Shown here: positions 45,690-56,599 of the stretch, piece by piece
Numbering within the stretch: position 1 is the stretch's first letter
How the letters are laid out: every line of letters begins with the position of its first letter
Assembly (NCBI GenBank): GCA_963978905.1
Contig: OZ022256.1
Coordinates: forward strand, 50,144,001 to 50,208,000
Reading direction: 5' to 3'
Length of the DNA: 64,000 nt
DNA from: Trichostrongylus colubriformis
Lineage: Eukaryota > Nematoda > Chromadorea > Rhabditida > Trichostrongylidae
Translations under genes and position numbers: made by a program
The notes under the pieces: model-generated
Database searches by the model: none
What the model was told of the DNA's origin: nothing
The model's input: only the letters and a program-made list of their open reading frames with translations

Positions 45690-45929
45690 AGTCTCATCGT
45701 AATCATCGTTACCACTTTGTCAATTCTAGAGCTACTTGAATTTGAAGAGGACATAGAATCCAAGGATTGTCTCGGCACTGCCCCATCCCCTCAAGATATC
45801 CGCTACTCTGTCATTGTGATTGAGACCTGTCACCACTTTACAGCGGCGCTAAGCTACTTCCTCTTTTTCTCTACTATGGGTTCAGCTTTGAATCAGTGTC
45901 AAATAGAATATTCCAGTGAATGGTTTTGA
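45690..45929 (+). other. Open frame conserved in both arms (right copy)
   Basis: Mirror of 29857-30090, reading ELLEFEEDIESKDCLGTAPS and so on. See the left copy. No start codon, no family. Confidence 0.25.
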
Positions 45930-46094
45930 TGGTGGACTTGCACTATAACCATCATTTGGGGCGGTATAAAAATATGTGTTGGAAAACGAAGGCAGAACAC
46001 GAAAGCTTCGAACAGCACGCACCTCGTGAAATTCCCATAAAAGAGATGAAGGTCCGGATTTGATCACTTTGACGCGTGTTTATTGTAGCTTCGA

Positions 46095-46172
46095 ATGATG
46101 TTCATCTACGTATTCTTTGTGCTGATGCTTTTGAACACCTTCACCGAAGAAAAAGTGATACCTGACACCGAG
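46095..46172 (+). pseudogene. Orphan ShKT signal-peptide exon (right arm)
   Basis: It encodes the same 26-residue signal exon as 29604-29681 with one silent difference. It keeps the donor GTATGG and the upstream 'ttattgtag'. No ShKT exon follows before the arm ends at about 47563 or beyond. In the left arrangement the matching ShKT exon lies just outside the duplicated segment, so this copy lost its body when the arm was made. Confidence 0.65.
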
Positions 46173-46599
46173 GTATGGTCTCTTAAATAACCATCCAAAT
46201 AAAGTATTTATTATAAAGTGGACTGATTTATAAAGCAAACGAGCTAACGTGCAAATCAAATAACCCAATAGCTGAAATTTTATTCTCAAAGTCAAAGAAT
46301 AAGGCCGCTTTTAAACCATGCATCGAACCCAGGTTACCCTCAAAATCGGAGCCCATGTGCCACATTTCACGCCAATCGATCGATACGCGCACTCTGATTA
46401 TGATTTTTTAGTACTTTCCATCTACATTGTGCGATGCTGCGCCATGCTGTGCTCACATAGTTGACGTAAATGATATGCATTCGGTGCGGACACTGAATAT
46501 AGCCTAAAAGCCGAATAAATTGATAGCGTCGTCTCTCCTGAAGAGTCTTATCACCTATCTTCTCCGTTAAAAGAACTGGAAGGGGGTCCGAAAGAAGGG

Positions 46600-46800
46600 G
46601 AAGATGCAAAGAAATGAGCATTTTGTAATGAACACTCAAGGTTAGAAGCGACAATAGGCGAAAAAATCCGGGCTCAAAAGCGCGACGCTGCGGTGTGTAT
46701 TCGCATCCCATTCGCATCAGCGTATCCATTCCGAGTTGTCCGCTGTAGGAGACGGGTTGTGGGCCAACGTTAATTGTAGCACCTGACTCCCACCGCAGTG
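46600..46800. repeat. Dispersed repeat, pair with 58640-58780
   Basis: The two sites share 'acaac..gg', 'gtgtggatgcgaatg'-like, 'caccacagcgtcgc' and 'ttttgaaccc/tgg' blocks in reverse orientation. The right arm is longer than the left here, so it is probably an arm-specific insertion. A long minus-strand frame is a by-product. Confidence 0.4.
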
Positions 46801-47710
46801 GAGTGGCCATTCCCAACTACATTAGCATTCATGTAAGCACATCTAGAAACAATATAAGAAAGAACAAAGTAAAAAGTAAAAGGAAAAAACAAATTAATAA
46901 TGGAAACATCTTCTTTTGGCACCATGCCAAGGCAATGGCGGCCACTTAAACTCGCCCACACTACGTCTGTTCTACCGTGAGCCAAAATTACCCCCTTCTG
47001 GTGTCTTTAAATGCATATGTTGCAGTGATAAGAGTGATTCTGCTACCATCTATGGGCTGATGGGTTTCCCGTAGTTACCCTTATCAACGTTGTAACTCAA
47101 AGGATGAGGTGTAGCCGCTAGGGAGGTAGGGCCGTTCGAACCGTTACTAGAAAAGTAAACTGACAGGGCTAGTAGACTGCACTGTCTGTACCCCTCATTC
47201 CTCACATCGGATGTTGTTTGGTTTCCACGACGCCTTTGCAACAGAGAATATCAAGGATGAACAAGGAGCAGAAAGTTTTAAGGCGATTTTCGCTAATTTG
47301 TTCGCCATTCGCTAATCATGAAACCTGCTCTCACTATCGAACACGGTCAGCAAGTCAAGACTAACGTGATATGTGTCAATTTTTTGGACGGCACTGTTGG
47401 ATATCTAGTGCTCTTCACTTTAAAAATTGTTTACACATTTGCTATCTACTTTTTGATTCCACATATAATATTTAACCAGGTGCTATACACCACCTGTTTT
47501 GTTATTTTTGCATGTCTGCACGACTAAAACACTGCTATAGGCTATCATCAAACATAATTTTGAGAAGCAAACCGAGTTGATCTGCAGATCAAGTGAACCA
47601 GTCGCTGAAGTTGTCGGAGCCAGTTTCGTGGGTTCCAAAATCAGATCCATGTGCTGCATTTCACGCCAATCGACCGATACGCGCACTGTGCTTATGATTT
47701 TTTCCATATA

Positions 47711-48200
47711 CAGGGGTGCCAAAAAAAAGAAGTAATTCTGCCCACGGCTCACATCTGCCAATTATACAAAACATAGAGAAATTCCCGAAATGTTCCTCTA
47801 AAAGCAGGAACAAGCCGTGGCTACCTACATTCACCTTTATGAAAATATGGAGCTTTCATTCGGTGCAGTCGGGCTTCGGAGTACCTACACTATCAAGGTC
47901 CGCTTAAAACGGTGGAGCCAGGCTCCGTGGTAGGTCTTTTATGAAAAGCTTCCTGAGGATTGGTCCCTTCGGTTCATGGAAGTCACAGAGCCCCTGCTGC
48001 TTGGACGAAGCTGCTATGATCCGAAGTATCAATTTCATGCCTCAAATCCTCCTCCGGAGGGGTTTCAGTGGTAAGGACATGTTTTGGCTCTTGGAAACGA
48101 AGGGCGCTGGGAACCCGGAAAAAACGGGATCTTAAAGAACACCACCCAATGAATCTCCTTAGATACCCAGAGTGAACGGATCTCAGGAATGCGGTTCGCT
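47711..48200. mobile_element. Truncated copy of the CAGGGGGTGCC mariner-type element
   Basis: It starts TA|CAGGGGTGCCAAAAAAAAG and follows 60998-61480 collinearly ('cccacggctcacatct', 'ccaattatacaaaacatag', 'cccgaaatgttcctct', 'ctccggaggggtttcagtgg'). The right terminus is missing. Confidence 0.65.
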
Positions 48201-48749
48201 TGCGAAATTCTTGACCCAATCACACTATAGTGTGATGACTATGGCGAGAGACCGCTTCGTATCTGTGCGTTAGTCGGTTTTACCGAACTTCCACTTTACT
48301 CTTCGGACCCTCGGCCTGAGAGTTTCCATTCATCACTGCCTAACTCAACGAGTGTGACCCCTCCCTCCCCGAAGGACCAAATACGGCCCCTCTGTCGAGT
48401 GGAGAGTTTACGATGCCGTAACGCCCGCATGAGCTTTCTAGCGCCTCGAAGAGTCGATTTTCCTTTCTCTTGAAAATCAAGTTGATGAAAGAGAGAAAAA
48501 TGAACCCTTCTAAGGAGGAGATTCGTCTTTTCGACCTCTAGCCACGGGTCTGTTTTTCAAAGCAAGTGGATCGTCTCTGCTATACATACTTATGACAGAA
48601 ACACGAAAGGCAAGATATTTTTCTCACGCAAACCGTGGATTTAACGGAAATTAGGAGATGTATTGTACATTTCAGATAGGCGAGGCAATCTGAAAGATGG
48701 AGCCTAAACGTATAGTGGCTCATCTGTTTTCGTTTCGGAAAGTATAGAA
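48201..48749. other. Interval with hAT-type terminal fragment
   Basis: Bases 48295-48405 ('actcttcggaccctcggcctgagagttt ... gaccaaatacggcccc') match the terminal region of the hAT-type element (34080-34190). No gene is seen. Confidence 0.45.
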
Positions 48750-50255
48750 GGAATGGAAATCATGTGTCCGTCACAGCAGTTATTTATCACCAGCTGGGTT
48801 ATCGCACAGTACTGCGCGAATAACACAATAAAATTTTGTAGTGAGAAAATTTTCGGTGTTGACCTTTTGCTGAGCATCATCTTCCTACGTATGGGTGACA
48901 GATATCAACCGATTTCGAAGATATCACCGCTGATGAAGGTCACCATTTTTTTACAGGTCCAGATTATTTAGCGGTCAAAACCTTTTGTTACGATGATATC
49001 GACGATCAATATTTAGGAATGAAATGGGTAAATGGTAAATCCACTAATCAGTTAACCCTTCGGCTGAAGTAGTCACTATTGGGAGTTTAGATAGTTTAGA
49101 GACCGACAGCTTTGGATTCGACTGCATCGATTGGTCGCAATTTGTCCATTTGCTGAGCATCTACTTCCTACATATTGATGGCAGGTCCATAAGCCAGTTA
49201 TCGATGCTTATCGTTTTTATAAACATGCACCACTATTTGGAATTCAACATAGTCTAGCGGTCGATACCCAGTGTTGATGCTGGCACTGCATGAGAGAATG
49301 AATCGCTTGCTTTGCTATCACAAATCTAGATCGTGTCTTGATCATCCATGTAGATCGCAGTATCAGAAGACATGCACCATTATTTGGAACGCTAAGCAAT
49401 TTTGCGGTCGATACTCGGCAGCAAATATTATAACGAACAAAATATGCTCACCCTGTGGTACTGAGCATCCGACACATTTACTATAGCAGTCGTATAGAAG
49501 TAGTAAGCGGTGTACAGGATTTTACTTTTTTCCCATTTCTTATTGGCTCTTATCAGCCCTGTAAGCCGTTATCAGTTTCGAAAAGTAACCATCAAGGTCC
49601 CCGTACCTTGTAATACCTGTGAGTGTGCACATTCCACTGTTAGCCAGAAGAGCGAAACGGTTTTGGCGACATTAGCATTTACACGCTCCTTATCAAACCT
49701 TATCAACCGTTATCAATTTGGATCAGCCACCATTGATGTGCCCGTCTCACCCCTCAGAAGACCTATAAGTGTCGTCGTTCTAGAATCAACCCGAAAGGTG
49801 AAACGGATTTAACGACATTCGCCTTATGGCTCTTCTTATCGAATCTTATCAACCGCTATCAATTTGGACCACCCACTATGAATGTCCCCGCCCCACTCTG
49901 TTAAACATCTGAGAGTGTCAGCGCACTGGGATTGGCGCGAAAGGTGAAACGAATTTGGCGAAATTAGTCTTTTGACGCTTTTTATCGAATCTTATCAACC
50001 CTTATCAATTTGGATCACCCGTCATTGATGTGCCCGTCCCACCTTTCAGAAGACCTGTGAGTGTCGGCACTCTAGGATCTACCCGAAAGGTGAAACGAAT
50101 GCGGCGACATACGACTTTCGAGGCTCCTTATCAGCCCTTATCAGCTGCTATCTCTTTTGGTCCACCGGCTTTATGGTCCCCTTATCACCCCCTATATCAC
50201 TTGTGAATTTCACGGTCTCAGCTTTGCTGCGACGCGAAATATGAATTTCCGGTCA
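48750..50255. repeat. Diverged tandem array, unit about 145 bp
   Basis: From 49540 to 50250, five units with the phrases 'cttatcaaccgttatcaattt', 'tgtgcccgtcccacc' and 'aggtgaaacg' follow one another every 146-147 bases. Earlier matches ('caccattatttggaa', 'gcggtcgatac', 'tttgctgagcat') are spaced by 145 or about 290 bases back to 48865, so the array probably has about ten units. It is non-coding. Confidence 0.7.
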
Positions 50256-50310
50256 AACAGACACACACACACACACAGACACACCAACAAACACACTTTG
50301 CCGATTATAT
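50256..50310. repeat. (AC)n microsatellite at the end of the tandem array
   Basis: A run of CA dinucleotides with minor interruptions, followed by 'caaacacactttgccgattatataaag'. The abrupt simple-repeat tail suggests the 3' end of a mobile element, but this is unproven. Confidence 0.6.
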
Positions 50311-50531
50311 AAAGTAGGATAATTTAGAATGATACTATTCCTGGCTTAATTCATGAATCCCAATAATTTCTTTTTGTCAAAAAGTTCAAACTAAAAGGGC
50401 AGGTAGTGATCAGGTATAGCAGGAATCCAGCAGAGAGAGCAGAAAGCGAATCAAATCGAAAGCATTCTCAATCCTCTATAAAAGATGAGAGCACAGCGAG
50501 GCTTTCCATTCGGTAGCAATCGCCAGCAGGA

Positions 50532-51065
50532 ATGCTACTCAATGTACTTCTCGTAATCCTACTTTCAGTACACTCACCACAGAAGGGGTACGGCGACGAC
50601 CAGATCCAGATGTCTGTTTGAAATTGCTATTGAATTGCCCATCACAGAGGTCACCTCACTTGTACGAAATCAGATCGCTCTTTTTCAGGAGTGGAAGGAC
50701 CACAACCCTAGCATTTGCAAAAACAAGTTGGGATGGTGTATCTCAAAGATTTAGGCGGGGTCAGCATGAAAGCCGACTGTAGGAAACCATGCAATTACTG
50801 CCCAGAAGGGTCACAGCCTCTGAAACCGTGTGTTGGTTTGAGTTTTCTATTGAATTGGCCAACTTATACGGTCACTTCAGTTTACGAAATAAGACCGCTT
50901 TTTTCAGGAGTGCAAGGACCGCAACCCTAGAATTTGCAAAAGCAAGTTGGGATGGTGTATCTCAAAGATTTAGGCAGAGTCGGCATTATGAAAGCCAACT
51001 GTAGGAAATCGTGCAATAACTGTGTTTGGCTCAAGATCGAGTGGTTGAACCCCAAGCTCAAATGA
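50532..51065 (+). pseudogene. Two-domain ShKT peptide pseudogene
   Basis: Same layout as 36811-37264. A signal-peptide exon starts at ATG 50532 (MLLNVLLVILLSV) but shifts frame before its donor. ShKT exons begin at about 50691 and 50909 after TTTTTCAG or TTTTTTCAG. In the first, the initial cysteine is Trp. Both carry an identical one-base deletion after WCIS that throws a TAG into frame. The later cysteines (CNYC, CNNC) survive in the other frame. It stops at 51063-51065. It is followed by a mariner insertion and older mariner remnants. Confidence 0.65.
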
Positions 51066-51181
51066 ATAAACCTTCACTGCAAATGGCAAGCCAAGTCAAC
51101 ACGTTGCAGGAGGTTTTTCGCACAAATACAACAAAAGTGAAAATCAACGGTAGTAGGGCTCATAACCTCTACCACGAACTA

Positions 51182-52073
51182 TTAGGTTGGTGAAAAAGTC
51201 CTGGGACACTGAGAACTTTTCTTTCAAATTTTAAAAACTTTATTTCTTCGTCATTTCAAATCACAAAGTAATCACCTTCTGCCTCGATAACACTTTGCCA
51301 TTTTTTGAGCAGATCACGAATACCTTTTCTCCAGAAGGAAGCTGGCTGTGAGTCGAAGAAGCGCGTCACCTCCGATTCAAGTTGAGCTTGATCATTAAAT
51401 TCCTTATCTCTGAGATTTTGTTTGAGGGCCCTAAATAGGTGATAATCGGAAGGGGCAAGGTCGGGCGAATACGGAGGGTGAGGCAGTACTTCCCATCCAA
51501 GCTCCTCCAACTTCTCCCGAGACATTCTTGCAACATGAGGGCGTGCGTTGTCATGAAGAAAGTAAACTTTGTTTCGTCCTGGCCGCTTTTGTTGCATTGC
51601 CTCGCTCAACTTCTGCAGCTGATTAGACTAGATGCTTGCGGTTACTGTGGTACCACTTTCGAGAAATTCGTGGCAAAGCATTCCTTGTGAGTCCCACCAA
51701 CAGCACAGCATCACCTTTTCTTGATGGGTGTCTGTCTTCGATTGAGTCGGAGCCGCTTCTCCTTAGGGAAACCACTGGACTCTCCTGCTATGATTCGCGT
51801 AGAAGACCCAGGATTCATCCCCTGTAACGACCCCTCCCAGAAAGTCCTTAATCCGGAATCGACTGAGGAGAGACTGAGCGATGCTTAACCTCGATGACCG
51901 ATCTGAATCGCTCAGTTCGTGGGACACCCAAGTCGAAATAAGTCGAAATAAGTTCAGTGTTATCTACGATTGTGTGGCTATTGATCTGTAACGTCGATCG
52001 ACCCACGGATCCTTTTTTCGAATTTTAACTTTTTTTTTGAAATTGGTGTCCCAGGACTTTTTCACCAACCTAA
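51182..52073 (-). mobile_element. Mariner element, internally deleted
   Basis: The TIRs TTAGGTTGGTGAAAAAGTCC and GGACTTTTTCACCAACCTAA bound 892 bp, with TA at 51180-51181 and 52074-52075. The minus-strand transposase covers GDESWVFY (first Asp region, upstream with stops), then a clean 117-codon stretch with HDNARPHVA and LGWEVLPHPPYSPDLAPSDY. This is the D34D arrangement of mariner. The N-terminal DNA-binding half is deleted and stops interrupt the middle, so it is non-autonomous. The paralogous unit at 37390-37410 shows the uninterrupted site. Confidence 0.9.
51256..51609 (-). pseudogene. Mariner transposase C-terminal fragment
   Basis: 117 codons with the second and third catalytic aspartates in place (HDN; PSDYHLF) and a normal C-terminus ending GDYFVI. 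The catalytic first aspartate is on the far side of stop codons near 51630 and 51775. The transposase would cut and join TA targets if intact. Here it is a relic, although this fragment is well preserved. Confidence 0.85.
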
Positions 52074-52084
52074 TAATTGCACCC

Positions 52085-52870
52085 ACACATAGTACCGCTC
52101 AAAAGTGAAGGGCCATACGCCCTCAGATCAAGCGTTTCCCCAAAGAAAAATCATTCGAATTCAATGTCTACCGGAAAAGCTTGCCATTCTGGTTAATATT
52201 AGATTGTCTCAGAAGTCTTTTAGGTTTCTTTCGACCATCACTTCCTATAATTATTTCTTTCAACAAACAACAGTTTAGCAACATCGTATTCACCACTGTT
52301 ATTGGCAACACCCTGCCATCTCATAGGATATCGTTGGACTCCGGGTTCAGAGAGGCGAAAAAGTCAGCGATCGTCTTGCAAGCAAGTCATAATCAACGAA
52401 ATTTCTCTTTGCCAGGAAATATTCAAGAGGATGGGTGAGGTATAGTCATAAGGGGCAATGCCTGAAGAGTTTGGCGGGTGGGGCAGGACATCCCAGCCGA
52501 GCTTCTGTAGCTTCGAAAAGTGTACGCTTCGTGACGTGAGAGCGTGCGTCGTCATAAAGGAGGGTGACCGCGGACCTTCTCCGTTGCTTTTCTCGAACAG
52601 CGACGGCGAGCTGCTCGAGCTGGCGGATGTATACGGCAGCGGCGACGGCCTCGTCTTGTACCAGCACCTCGCGGAAAAGCATTCCTTCCGCGTCCTAGAA
52701 GCAGCATAGTCCCGGGCGTGGCTTGTCTTCCATGTCAATTTCGCCGTTGGTGAAGCTAATGAAACAGCGGCGCCTTACACGTCCCTTGCCCTATGCAGCG
52801 CTAATGGAGTCGCAAGCTTCCTTCGCTTTAATGCCGCGAGACCACTCACAGTAGATGAGACGGTGTTTTT
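52085..52870 (-). pseudogene. Mariner remnant (older family)
   Basis: It begins 'cagtaccgctcaaaagtgaag' beside the 3' flank of the ShKT pseudogene. Frames contain DDARSHVTK and LGWDVLPHPPNS with shifts and stops. It is the same family as 37408-38600 and 55710-56475. Confidence 0.65.
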
Positions 52871-53416
52871 GGTGGGCATCGATTGCCGGCATTGTAGCTC
52901 TCTATACGAAATCTGCCGAGTCAATATCTACTTTGCTGGAATGCTTAGAGACCACCTTATTCCTATATCGCCTAGAGTAAACAAGAGTTATTGAAGTATT
53001 TGGAAAAATCCTACGAAACTTTTGGGATAATCTGTTATATGGGAACCTGCTGATGCCATGACAAGAAGTTTGCTAGAAGGTTAAGCCAAGGCGTGCGGTG
53101 GTAATCGTCGGTGTTTTAGCGCAATTAAAAAGGCAGCTCTACGATTCAGTACTTTGCTGCTCATGCCGCCTCGTTTTCTAAGAGCTCGTCCACCTATTTA
53201 TAGAGCGTTGACTTTGACATGTTCTAAATCTGTGGACTGAACTGGTAATTATCATGGAATCACATGAGACTGTGGCTGACCGGTGAGTTGTTGACCAAAT
53301 CGGTCTTGATAGGGCGAAATTTTATATAAAAAGCTGGGATTTGATATAAGAAGGAGAGAAATGGAGCATCAACGATGGTCAAGCCTCCGTCTAAGAATCC
53401 TCAACAGAGAGGGGAG
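52871..53416. repeat. Mariner 3' flank repeat and hAT-type terminus
   Basis: Bases 52910-53230 match 38670-39005. From about 53372 ('tggtcaagcctccgtctaagaatcctcaac') the sequence is the reverse of the right end of the 31930-34207 element. It continues beyond the inserted LTR at 54209. Confidence 0.55.
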
Positions 53417-54203
53417 TGTCGCGGATCAAAGGCATCCTTTTGACATCGCGTGTTACATCGGCCAGCGCACACAAACCTCTCACGTCCAGGAGACACCCAA
53501 TGGTGAATGATGCCCCCAGACGCCCTCACCGGAGACACCCCGACGGCCGCCACAACGGCCGGCAGGGCGGACCCCTCCCCCTGGGGACCAAAGGGGATTA
53601 CCGACCTATTCCCTACACCACCCGTAACGCCGATTTGAGGGCTGTCGAATCCTGAACGTCACGTCACTGGCAACCTGCCCCCAGTACTAAACATGACAAG
53701 ACACAACATGGATATATGACGTATGAATAACATATAAATTACAGAACAGAATATACGACACACATTTATCACGTAATACAACAATACAATATATCATACC
53801 TGGCTTCCCAAGGTCGCCTCCGCTAGGGCGACTCCCGGCAGCCGGCTAACGTATTAGACCCCCATCCGGCTGTTATCACGTAGCCATATGGCCGACGGTG
53901 TCTGGCATGGGGATCCGACCAAGGCTGCTCCCGGTCGGGGAGCAGGGGAAGACACCGGCCAACTCATGTGCCAGCGCTCCACTACCCGGGAGCCAATGGT
54001 GCACCGCACCCCCAGTCCTCGGGCAGCATCATGGCGTTACCCGGTGAAAACCGACTGCCAGCTGGCAGCCGGCCCTTATATACCGGCTTCGACCACAGAG
54101 GGCGGAGCCACCGCGTGCCGCATGACGCGACAAGCGGCGCCGCAGCGCGGATGTGCCGGGGAGCGCGGTGCCCTCGAGGCCATCGTCGCGGCGGTTCGCG
54201 ACA
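53417..54203. mobile_element. Solo LTR
   Basis: The 787 bp segment begins TGTCGCGG and ends CGCGACA. It is flanked by the 5-bp duplication GGGAG (53412-53416 and 54204-54208). It is GC-richer than its surroundings and contains a TATA-like TATATA at 54077. The element interrupts a hAT-type terminal sequence whose two halves resume on either side. TG...CA ends with a 5-bp duplication and no internal coding region mark a solo LTR left by recombination of a full retrotransposon (Gypsy or BEL type undetermined). Confidence 0.8.
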
Positions 54204-54208
54204 GGGAG

Positions 54209-55690
54209 TGTATTTGGTCCTCAGGGAGCTGGTGGAGGTAGGGGGGGGGAGGGGGGAAGGGGGAGGTCGTACTTCTGAGTTAGGCCTGAACAACGAAAAC
54301 TCTCAAGCCGAGGATCTAAAGAGTAAAGGGGAGTTGTGATAAAGCTGACTAACCGGGTTCAAATAATCTTCACTTGAAAATCTAGAAAAACGTGCAAAAA
54401 AAGGCCCCACAAATGCAAAACGATGTAAAATACAATTTTTCGAAAGATAACCGATTAAGACGACAATAGAGAGTAGAGCGCATGGGCAACGCAAAAGATA
54501 AACAGGGGCTGAAGGCACGCTGTTCCATTGGTCTTCTTTCAATTGTGGGCTGCAAAGAAGGTGTCAAGCTTCTGCAATCAAACGCGCATAACTCATGCTG
54601 TGGTGTGGGGTCAGTACTGGATACTCTTTTCACAGTTCAGAATTCCAAGACGACCAAGGGAATATCATCACCTTTAGCCTGATCTCTGCATGCATGACTC
54701 ACAGCGAAGCCGGTAAAGGTCAATGGCCCTTTCGTTGGGCCGTTAGCACCGATAACACTTACAAAGAAATTGACCGTGGTCGCGGTGAGCTTTATCTACT
54801 CACGGGTAGCGCCATGGATGAATACTCAAGAAAGTATGGGATGAAAACGAAAAATTAGCCAATATGAGCTTCTTCCATAACCTAATAATTACAATAACGC
54901 AAATTGTCACTAGCGAGCCAATTCACGAGCCATCCACAAGGACCGGATAACAGCTTGTGTTACTAATGATACGAATAAATCATGCATGGCGCATCTCGTA
55001 GCGAAGCCGGACCAACGCTAGTCACCCTCCCGTTGGTCTTCTGAGAGCGAGATTTATTCGGCTCTGATGTGTACTGCAGGCATTTCGAATACAATGGATC
55101 TTTTTTTCCAGAGATTCGTGGGAAGATCTCGCCACTACGATGAAAAAAATTTCCTCGACTGGCTCTCTTCGAAATGACTTCTTTTATTCTAGAAATATGG
55201 TATGATGCAAGTTGTCACTGGAAAGCGTCAGTCTCGCAGACTCCGCCTCGAAACTTTGCATTCATTAGGTTATGTTTGAAGGAAGTTACGACCATTCGAC
55301 AGATGCAATTTGTACGTGGTAGAAGTACTATCTTTGCTGAGCGGTACTATCTCCGCTTATCATTCACAAAGAGTACGAATGGAAGTATAATAATTACCAC
55401 ATTTTAATCTTTAAATCCAGAACATTTCGACGTCAACCGTCTATAAATAGTAGGAAGACGAAGCCTCAGAAAACGAAGCGGCATGCAGAGCAAAGTACTG
55501 GATCGTAGGACTGCCTTTTGAATTGCTGTAAAACGCTGACGATCACCACTCCACGCCTTGGCCCCCTAATCTTTTAGTAGCAAACTTTTTATCGTAGCAT
55601 CAGTAGTCTCCCATTCTCCTATCAGTAGCTCAAAAGTCTTGTAGGATTTTTTTCTGAAAACATCAATAGCGCTTGTTTACTTTGAGACAG
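54209..55690. repeat. hAT-type/mariner-flank composite, inverse copy of 43590-45130
   Basis: Positions mirror with a constant sum of about 99344 (for example 54595/44749, 55174-55407/43934-44167), at very high identity. With 53372-53416 it forms a hAT-type end broken by the solo LTR. Frames are conserved between copies but match no known domain. Confidence 0.75.
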
Positions 55691-55709
55691 ATCTGATCGG
55701 CTCAGACAC

Positions 55710-56475
55710 ATGATGGAACAATCTCTAAGCTTTCTAACGAAGTATGTATTGATCCCAGATTTCGTGGAGGAAACTACAGTGCCCGTAGTCGATATCCACC
55801 AAAGACGCCGTGTCATCTATTGTGAGTGTCTCGCGACAACAAAGCGACGGAAGCTTGCGACTCCATCAACGCTGCATGGGGCAAGTGATGTGTGAGCTGA
55901 AAGACCGTGCACCGCTGGTTCATCAGCATCAGCAAGGGCGAGATTGACATGGAAAGCAAATCACGCACAAACTGTGCTACTTCTGGGACGCGGAAGAGGT
56001 GCTTTTCCATGAGGTGCTGGTACATGGCGAAACAGTCATCGCATCCTCATACACCCGCCAGCTCGAGCAGCTCGCCGCCGCTGTTCGAGAAAAGCGAAAA
56101 GGCTCATGGTCACCCTCCATCATGACGACACCCGCTTCCACGTCGCCATGAGTACCCTGACCAAGCTACAGGAGCTCGGCTGGGATGTCGTGCCCCATCC
56201 GCTATACTCTCTAGACATTACCCCTTCCGACTATCACCTTTCCCATTCTCTGACATCCTTTCTGACCGAGAGAAAATTCGTTGATTAGTACTTGCTTACA
56301 AAGGGGATCGCTCACTTCTTTGGCTTTCAGAACCCAGAGTTCTGGAAGGAGGGAATCAGCGATCTACCTATGTGGTGGTAGAGTGTTTTCGATAGCAATA
56401 GTGAATATGTTGTTATGCGTATGGCTCATCATTTTTGAACGGTACTGTGTGTGGATGTAATTTGTCCATGGTGGA
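55710..56475 (+). pseudogene. Mariner remnant, plus-strand copy
   Basis: Frames contain LHHDDTRFHVAMSTLTKLQE and then LGWDVVPHP, TPSDYHLS and, further on, NPEFWKEGISDLP: the second and third Asp regions and C-terminus of mariner transposase. Stops and shifts are present. It ends near 'gaacggtactgtgtgtgg', matching the starts of the other copies in reverse. Confidence 0.65.
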
Positions 56476-56599
56476 GGTGATGAGAGTTACTACGGTTGAT
56501 TTTCACTTTTGTTGGGCTCGTGCGAAAAACCTCCTGCAACGTGCTGACTTCGCTTGATATTTGCAGTGAAGGTTCATTCATTAAAGTTCGTGGTTTCAA

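Larger units (their letters stand above)
39530..47563. repeat. Right arm of giant inverted duplication
   Basis: Reverse complement of 28073-36793, missing the SINE and hAT insertions but carrying its own insertions at 42273-42700, 43578-45132 and probably about 46440-46790. The inner edge is abrupt near 'gataacatgttagttcaagt' (39530), facing 'cttgaactaacatgtt' at 36793. Confidence 0.95.

Noticed and set aside
46367..46816. 149-codon minus-strand frame as a gene
   Set aside because: It coincides with a dispersed repeat also present at 58640-58780 and has no counterpart frame in the left arm.
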